Positions 56,059 to 64,000 of a DNA stretch of 64,000 bases are shown here, piece by piece; the stretch's first letter is position 1; each line of letters opens with the position of its first letter. The position numbers and the translations under genes were made by a program. The notes beneath the pieces were generated by a model that did not search any database, was not told the origin of the DNA, and saw only the letters and a list, made by a program, of their open reading frames with translations. The stretch comes from Fagopyrum homotropicum. Taxonomy: Eukaryota > Streptophyta > Magnoliopsida > Caryophyllales > Polygonaceae. The stretch covers positions 18,777,447 through 18,841,446 of the forward strand of contig BSWB01000005.1 in assembly GCA_033239125.1 (NCBI GenBank). The letters run 5' to 3'.

Positions 56059-59000
56059 ATGCGCAGGTCTAGGAACACCGAATATCTCTTACCTCTTGAT
56101 CAAGAGCTAGAGAAAACTTTAAGGCAAAAGCGCAAGGAAAAGAAGATGGCTGAAGAACACGAACGTGATCTTCAAGCAGAGTTGGCGGAGAAGGAAGCTC
56201 AACTCCAATGGAACGAGAATCTCCGCCGGGATGAAATGGATCGTCATCAATCTGAAGTTAGCAAACTACAAGATACGATGTTCCAAATGAGGATAGAGTT
56301 AAGCGACCTTAAGAATAAAGGAAGCAAGAGATCCTCAAGGAGGGGATCAAGATCTAGAAGAAGAAGTCATTCATCCGCTGATGATAGTGACTCTTCCATG
56401 CCACCGTTAGAAGAAATTGATCCCACGATCAATGCGAATCCTTTTCATCCACAAGGAGCTGCTAATCGCCGTGTTCCACCCAGGAACACAAGGATAGAGC
56501 GTGTGGACGATGAGCCAAGAACTCTTGGCCAGCGGATGGATCCAACGCAACAACCACGCCGCTTGGGCGTGAATTTTGATGCTGAAGATGTACAAGGGTT
56601 TAGTTTCAACCCTCAAGTTATCACTCTTGTTCGCCAAAACCAATTTGGCGGAACAAGCGCTGAATCTCCACACCAACACTTGCAAAACTTTGAGTGTATG
56701 ATGGAGACGATGAGACCGAAGAATGCTACTACCAACAGCTACAAGCTCAAGCCCTTCTTCTTCTCTTTGAAGGGGAAAGCGTTGTCTTGGTACCAAGCTC
56801 TTCCTAGTGGGAAACTAGATACGTGGGAAGACCTTTCCGCGGAGTTCCTCACCAAATTCTTTCCGCCTTCCAAAACGGCGGAACTTAGAGGTAAGATTAA
56901 TGCTTTTTCCATGAGACCTAACGAAAGTTTGTTTCAATCTTGGGAAAGGTTTCAGGATTTGCTCTTGGATTGCCCTCATCATGGCATATCCAAACTTGCC
57001 TTGCTGGAGATTTACTACAAGGGGCTGGATGCGGGAACGCAATTCAACCTCCAATCCCTCTCATGTGGAACTTTCATGGACATGAGAGAAGATGACGCTT
57101 GGGACTTCATTGAGAAGCAAGCAAGAGTCATAGAGAAGTATTCCCACCGGAAAGTAGAGGGAAATCGTGTGAAGCAAGGAGCAAAGCTCACACATGAAGC
57201 TCAAAATCAGATTTTCTCCCTCAACAATGAGATCAAAGAGTTGAAGGAGGCTATCAAGACCAACTTCTCAAAGCAACAAGGGAAAGATGTTGGTTATTTG
57301 GGCAACAACAATGGCGGTGATAACACAAACCGCAACAACAACAACAACCAGAACAATAACCGGAGCAACAATTGGAATGACAACAACAATAATAACAGCC
57401 GGAACAACAATTGGAACAACAATAGGGGTTCAAGTAACAACAATTGGCGCTCCAATCAACAAAATTCCGGTAACTCTTATCCTTCCAATTCTAATTTACT
57501 AACTCCACCTTCCTCTTCCTCTACTCCTTTGAGAAGTCAGGGGCAAACATCAAATGGAGGAAACACTTCGGGAAAGGAGAAGCCCGATCCCATGTTGGAG
57601 ACAATTTTGGGAAAGCTTCAAGGGTTGGAGAACCGCCTCATCAAGGTTGATGATCAAGTTTCTAAGGTTGATAAAGCTCAAAAGGTTTTAGAAAACCAAA
57701 TGTTCAACCACGCGGAGGAAGTTCCTAGGAATCAAGGGAAGCTTCCAGGAAAGACGGAGGACAACCCTAAGGGAAGCGTGATGGCGATAACAACTAGGAG
57801 CGGAGTGACTACTACCGATCCGCAACCTACGTTCGTTCAAGTCCCCGTAGAGAAAGACAAGGAGAAGGGGAAGGAGAAGGAAGATGTCTATGTTCCTCCT
57901 CCAGCTTACAAACCTCCCCTACCATTCCCTCAATCTAGAGCGCGAGCGCGCCTAGATAAACAATTCGGTAAGTTCATAGAACTCATGAGTAAGCTGCATA
58001 TTAATATACCCTTTATCGATGCTATTGTAGGTATGCCGGCTTATGGCAAGTTCTTGAAGAAGCTCCTCTCTAACAAGAGGAAGCTAGAAGACTTCGGTGA
58101 GGTCAAGATGAGTTCGGATTCTTCGGATCTCATCAAGACCATGAAGGAGAAAATGCCCCCAAAATTGAAGGATCCAGGGTCATTTTGCATTCCCATTGGC
58201 GTGGGAGATGTCACATACGACGCTTTATGTGACTTAGGAGCAAGTGTGAGCATCATACCACTTGCATTGTGCAGGAAGATCGGTTTAGGCGACCCTAAAC
58301 CGGTAAAGATGTCGTTGTACATGGCGGATCGATCCATCACTCGCCCCGTCGGTATTGTAGAAGACGTCCCGGTCAAGCTAGGTAAATTCTTTGTTCCCAT
58401 TGATTTTGTCGTGCTTGACATTCCTGCAGATAGTCCGGTTCCGATCATACTCGGAAGACCGTTTCTTGCAACTTCCGGCTGCATAGTCGATTGCAAGAAT
58501 GGGAGACTCGCTTTTGATATAGGAGAAGAGAAAGTAGAGTTCGTTCTTTCCACTCTAGTGAAGGAGCCAATCTTCGATGAGGATATTTACGATGTTCAAG
58601 ATGAAGAAGGTCTATCTAGGGAGGAGGTAAGTGCGATTCTCTTTAACGATCCTTTACAAAAAGTCATTACTATGAGTCTAACAGATGTAGGGGAAGAAGA
58701 AGAGTGCAAAGAGGCAATTGAAGCCTTAGAGGCACAAGAAGAGATGCATGAAGAGGAGTTTGAGAAACTCCACGATGAGGTTGAGAACGTTAGAATCCAC
58801 GGTCATACCCTGTATTCCACGACCGTGGATTTCACAACCAAAACCGTCCTCCACTACAGGGAGTTATACGGTCGTGGAGAAGATGTGACAACCGTATTTC
58901 CCTTCCACGCCCTAAACCACGGCCGTGGAGGACATGATCCACCCGTAATTTTGGCCGTGGAAGAGAGTGATCGGGACACTTCTTCAACTTCTTCTGATTC

Positions 59001-60951
59001 TTCTCCCACACATTCAACACCCTTAGAAACTTCTAAGGAGACATCGGATGCTCCTCAAGGATCGTTGGAAGCTCCGAAAGCGATGGAACTAAAACCACTT
59101 CCTACTCATCTAAGGTACGCTTTTCTAGGATCTAATTCTACCTTTCCGGTTATCATTAGTTCCGAACTAAGCATAGATGAACATGAACAGCTCATGATTG
59201 TCCTTAGGAAACATAGGAAAGCCTTAGGCTATACTATAGAGGACTTAGTAGGAATTAAACCCTCCCTATGCATGCATAAGATACTAATGGAGGAGGACTT
59301 TAGAACTTCAAGACAACCTCAAAGGCGGTTGAATCCGACCATGAAGGAGGTTGTCAAGAAGGAAGTTCTTAAACTTCTTGATGCAGGTATCATCTACCCT
59401 ATTTCCGATAGTAAGTGGGTGAGTCCGGTTCAAGTAGTTCCAAAGAAGGGAGGAATGACGGTCATCACCAACAAGAACAACGAACTCATTCCTACCCGAA
59501 CCGTGACGGGATGGCGGATGTGCATAGACTACCGCAAGCTCAACAATGCAACGCGGAAGGATCACTTCCCCTTGCCATTCATTGACCAAATGCTTGAAAG
59601 GTTAGCACAACATTCACATTTTTGCTACCTTGACGGTTATAGTGGTTTCTTTCAGATTCCGATACACCCGGATGATCAAGAGAAGACCACATTTACGTGC
59701 CCTTGGGGTACGTTCGCTTATAGGAGAATGCCGTTCGGGCTTTGCAACGCCCCAACCACCTTCCAACGGTGCATGATGGCCATCTTCTCCGAATACATAG
59801 AGGAAATCATGGAAGTCTTCATGGACGACTTCTCCGTATACGGTTCCTCTTTTAACGATTGCCTTTCTAACCTTTCTCTTATTTTGCAAAGATGTGAAGA
59901 CACTAACCTAGTTCTTAATTGGGAAAAGTGTCAATTTATGGTTAAGGAAGGAATCGTATTAGGTCACTTAGTCTCTAGTAGAGGGATAGAGGTAGATAAA
60001 GCTAAGATAGAGACCATAGAGAAACTTCCTCCCCCAACTTCGGTGAAAGGGATAAGAAGTTTCCTAGGACATGCTGGATTCTATAGACGTTTCATTAAGG
60101 ACTTTTCTAAGATATCAAAACCGCTCACTAATCTATTAATGAAGGATGCAGTTTTTGAGTTTTCGCAGGAATGCTTGGATGCGTTTAACACAATTCGGCA
60201 AGCTCTAATTTCAGCACCTATTATCCAACCTCCGGATTGGACTCTTCCCTTTGAGGTTATGTGCGATGCTAGTGACGTAGCTATTGGAGCTGTTCTTGGA
60301 CAACGAAAAGAAGGGCGAACCCATGCCATATACTATGCTAGCAAGACGCTAGATGAAGCGCAGCTCAACTACGCCACTACCGAGAAAGAGTTTTTAGCCA
60401 TTGTCTATGCTATTGACAAGTTTCGCTCTTATCTTGTAGGTGCAAAGGTGATTGTCTACACGGATCATGATGCGATCCGGTACCTCCTTGCGAAGAAAGA
60501 TGCGAAGCCAAGACTGATTAGATGAATTCTTCTCCTACAAGAATTCGATCTTGAGATCTGCGACAAGAAGGGTTCAGAAAATTCTGTTGCGGATCATTTG
60601 AGTCGCCTAACACATCTAGAGGACGACCATCTACCCATTGATGACTCCTTTCCGGACGAACATCTACACATCATAGAGGAGTGCATCAATGTAATCTCCA
60701 AAGGTAACGAACCATGGTTTGCTGACTTTGTTAACTATTTGGTTTGCCAGGAGATACCACCCGGACTATCCTACGCACAAAGGAAGAAGTTTTTTAAGGA
60801 CGTCCGGGAATACTATTGGAACGAGCCTCTCCTCTTTAAGAGAGGTCCGGATGGCATCATTCGGCGATGTGTGCCGGAAGATGAGATGCAAAGTGTCATC
60901 CCACAGGAATACACCCGGACTATCCTACGCACAAAGGAAGAAGTTCTTTAA
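56059..60951 (+). pseudogene. Athila-like gag-pol polyprotein, truncated
   Basis: The frame is open for 1488 codons (56059-60525). Residues 14-80 form a Glu/Lys/Arg-rich coiled coil and 90-115 a Ser/Arg stretch. A retrotransposon gag domain follows (QNQFGGTSAESPHQHLQNFE ... ALSWYQALPSG ... EFLTKFFPPSK), then an Asn-rich tract (415-470) without a CCHC knuckle. The protease has CDLGASVSIIP (Asp 725). Reverse transcriptase: CIDYRKLNN, DGYSGFFQIPI, FGLCNAPTTFQ and the active site VFMDDF (1255-1257). RNase H: MCDASD (Asp 1403) and YTDHDAI (Asp 1469). An in-frame TGA (60523-60525) interrupts the frame within RNase H's end; the same frame continues to 60951 (ADHLSRL, a DEMQSVIP end). The integrase zinc region is cut off and no integrase core or 3' LTR remains. 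The start ATG at 56059 is the first in frame after the primer site. The element cannot move on its own. Confidence 0.9.
60898..60950. repeat. Templated filler at the truncation junction
   Basis: 60898-60914 (ATCCCACAGGAATACAC) is identical to 61007-61023 in the LTR fragment to the right. 60912-60945 is identical over 34 bp to 60758-60791 in pol to the left, and both continue with a near-identical TTTAAG. The pol frame is lost here and LTR sequence begins at about 60951. The small patch is thus a mosaic of copies from both sides. Confidence 0.85.
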
Positions 60952-61321
60952 GTAAGCCTAAGGGACTTACTTGTATCAAGATAACTCCAGCTAATCAACA
61001 CTCTCAATCCCACAGGAATACACTCCACCGCCTGATAACAAGGACACGTGAATCAATAATCTATCCACAATCTAGAAGTTTCTAACTTCAAGGTCAACTA
61101 TGACTATCATAAGTCTAACCCCACCACTTGACAACATTGTCCATCAGCAATATCCTTTATAACAAGTTTCAAAATCAACATCTAAGCCGTTATCCTACAC
61201 CTAACATATATTATCAATAACCTTTGAATAACCGAAACCCTTAATTCCGAAAGATTAACACATCTACACCACTAACTGGCATTCTTTCTAGTTGTGCTAG
61301 GTTCCTTCCTAACATGATATT
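60951..61321 (+). mobile_element. Inner fragment of a Tekay-like LTR
   Basis: TAAGTAAGCCTAAGGGACTT at the start matches the paired motif at 62089-62110 and the one at ~20100 (minus strand). CGCCTGATAA ... GTGAATCAA also follows the LTR at ~62160. It is the likely right-hand remainder of the LTR begun at 54110, with the sequence between lost. No coding region. Confidence 0.6.

Positions 61322-64000
<2,679 letters not shown>

Overview
This window looks like nuclear DNA from a flowering plant, most likely a eudicot. It is A+T-rich and dominated by plant transposable elements: Athila-like and Tekay-like Ty3/gypsy LTRs, a plant L1-type LINE, Mutator-like elements carrying a ULP1 protease gene, and several MITEs. 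It holds one clearly intact host gene, an intronless DREB A-4 (TINY-type) AP2/ERF transcription factor at 7608-8342. Nothing in the sequence fixes the species.

Layout. 1-7.2 kb is A+T-rich intergenic DNA with a Harbinger-type MITE (1782-2129), a hAT-like remnant and small tandem duplications. 7.4-8.4 kb is the ERF gene with its TATA box. 8.9-13.1 kb holds a copia 5' fragment, a complete Athila-like solo LTR (9318-11066, target duplication TTTTT) and an old dispersed repeat with an ATACCAGAAATT minisatellite. 13.4-18.9 kb is a decayed Mutator-like element with its transposase on the minus strand. 19104-20834 is a Tekay-like solo LTR with target duplication CATAT. 21299-22193 is a hAT-like MITE interrupted by another solo LTR (21312-21914, target duplication GGCAT). 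23.45-29.95 kb is a broken LINE on the minus strand.

31321-32292 is a nearly fully self-complementary MITE with a 9-bp target duplication, sitting in or next to a tRNA-derived SINE. 32606-36120 is a TIR element embedded in TA repeats that carries the last exon of a FAR1-like gene; a 288-bp relative with the same asymmetric ends lies in another TA microsatellite at 41113-41400. 37.2-38.9 kb is the second copy of the minisatellite-bearing repeat. About 42-53.7 kb is a large Kaonashi-like Mutator element: transposase on the plus strand, ULP1/DUF1985 gene on the minus strand, convergent, and cut by a second Athila-like solo LTR (47702-49460, target duplication TGGTG). 54.1-61.3 kb is an Athila-like retrotransposon (5' LTR, tRNA-Asp primer site, gag-protease-RT-RNase H) inserted in an older Tekay-like LTR and then truncated. 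The truncation junction is built from two copied snippets. 61322 to the end is the start of another Tekay-like LTR.

How the parts relate. No host pathway is encoded here. The window records nested insertion, unequal LTR recombination (four complete solo LTRs) and decay; every transposon coding region seen is broken. The less expected signals are: palindromes with 7-8-bp arms in the Athila-like LTRs, one type also present inside pol; a 12-bp palindrome TTATGTACATAA found here only inside the two Mutator elements; TIR elements that sit in TA microsatellites and share a scattered internal motif; and the templated-filler junction. Limits: all homology calls were made by eye from motifs, and old repeats have uncertain edges.
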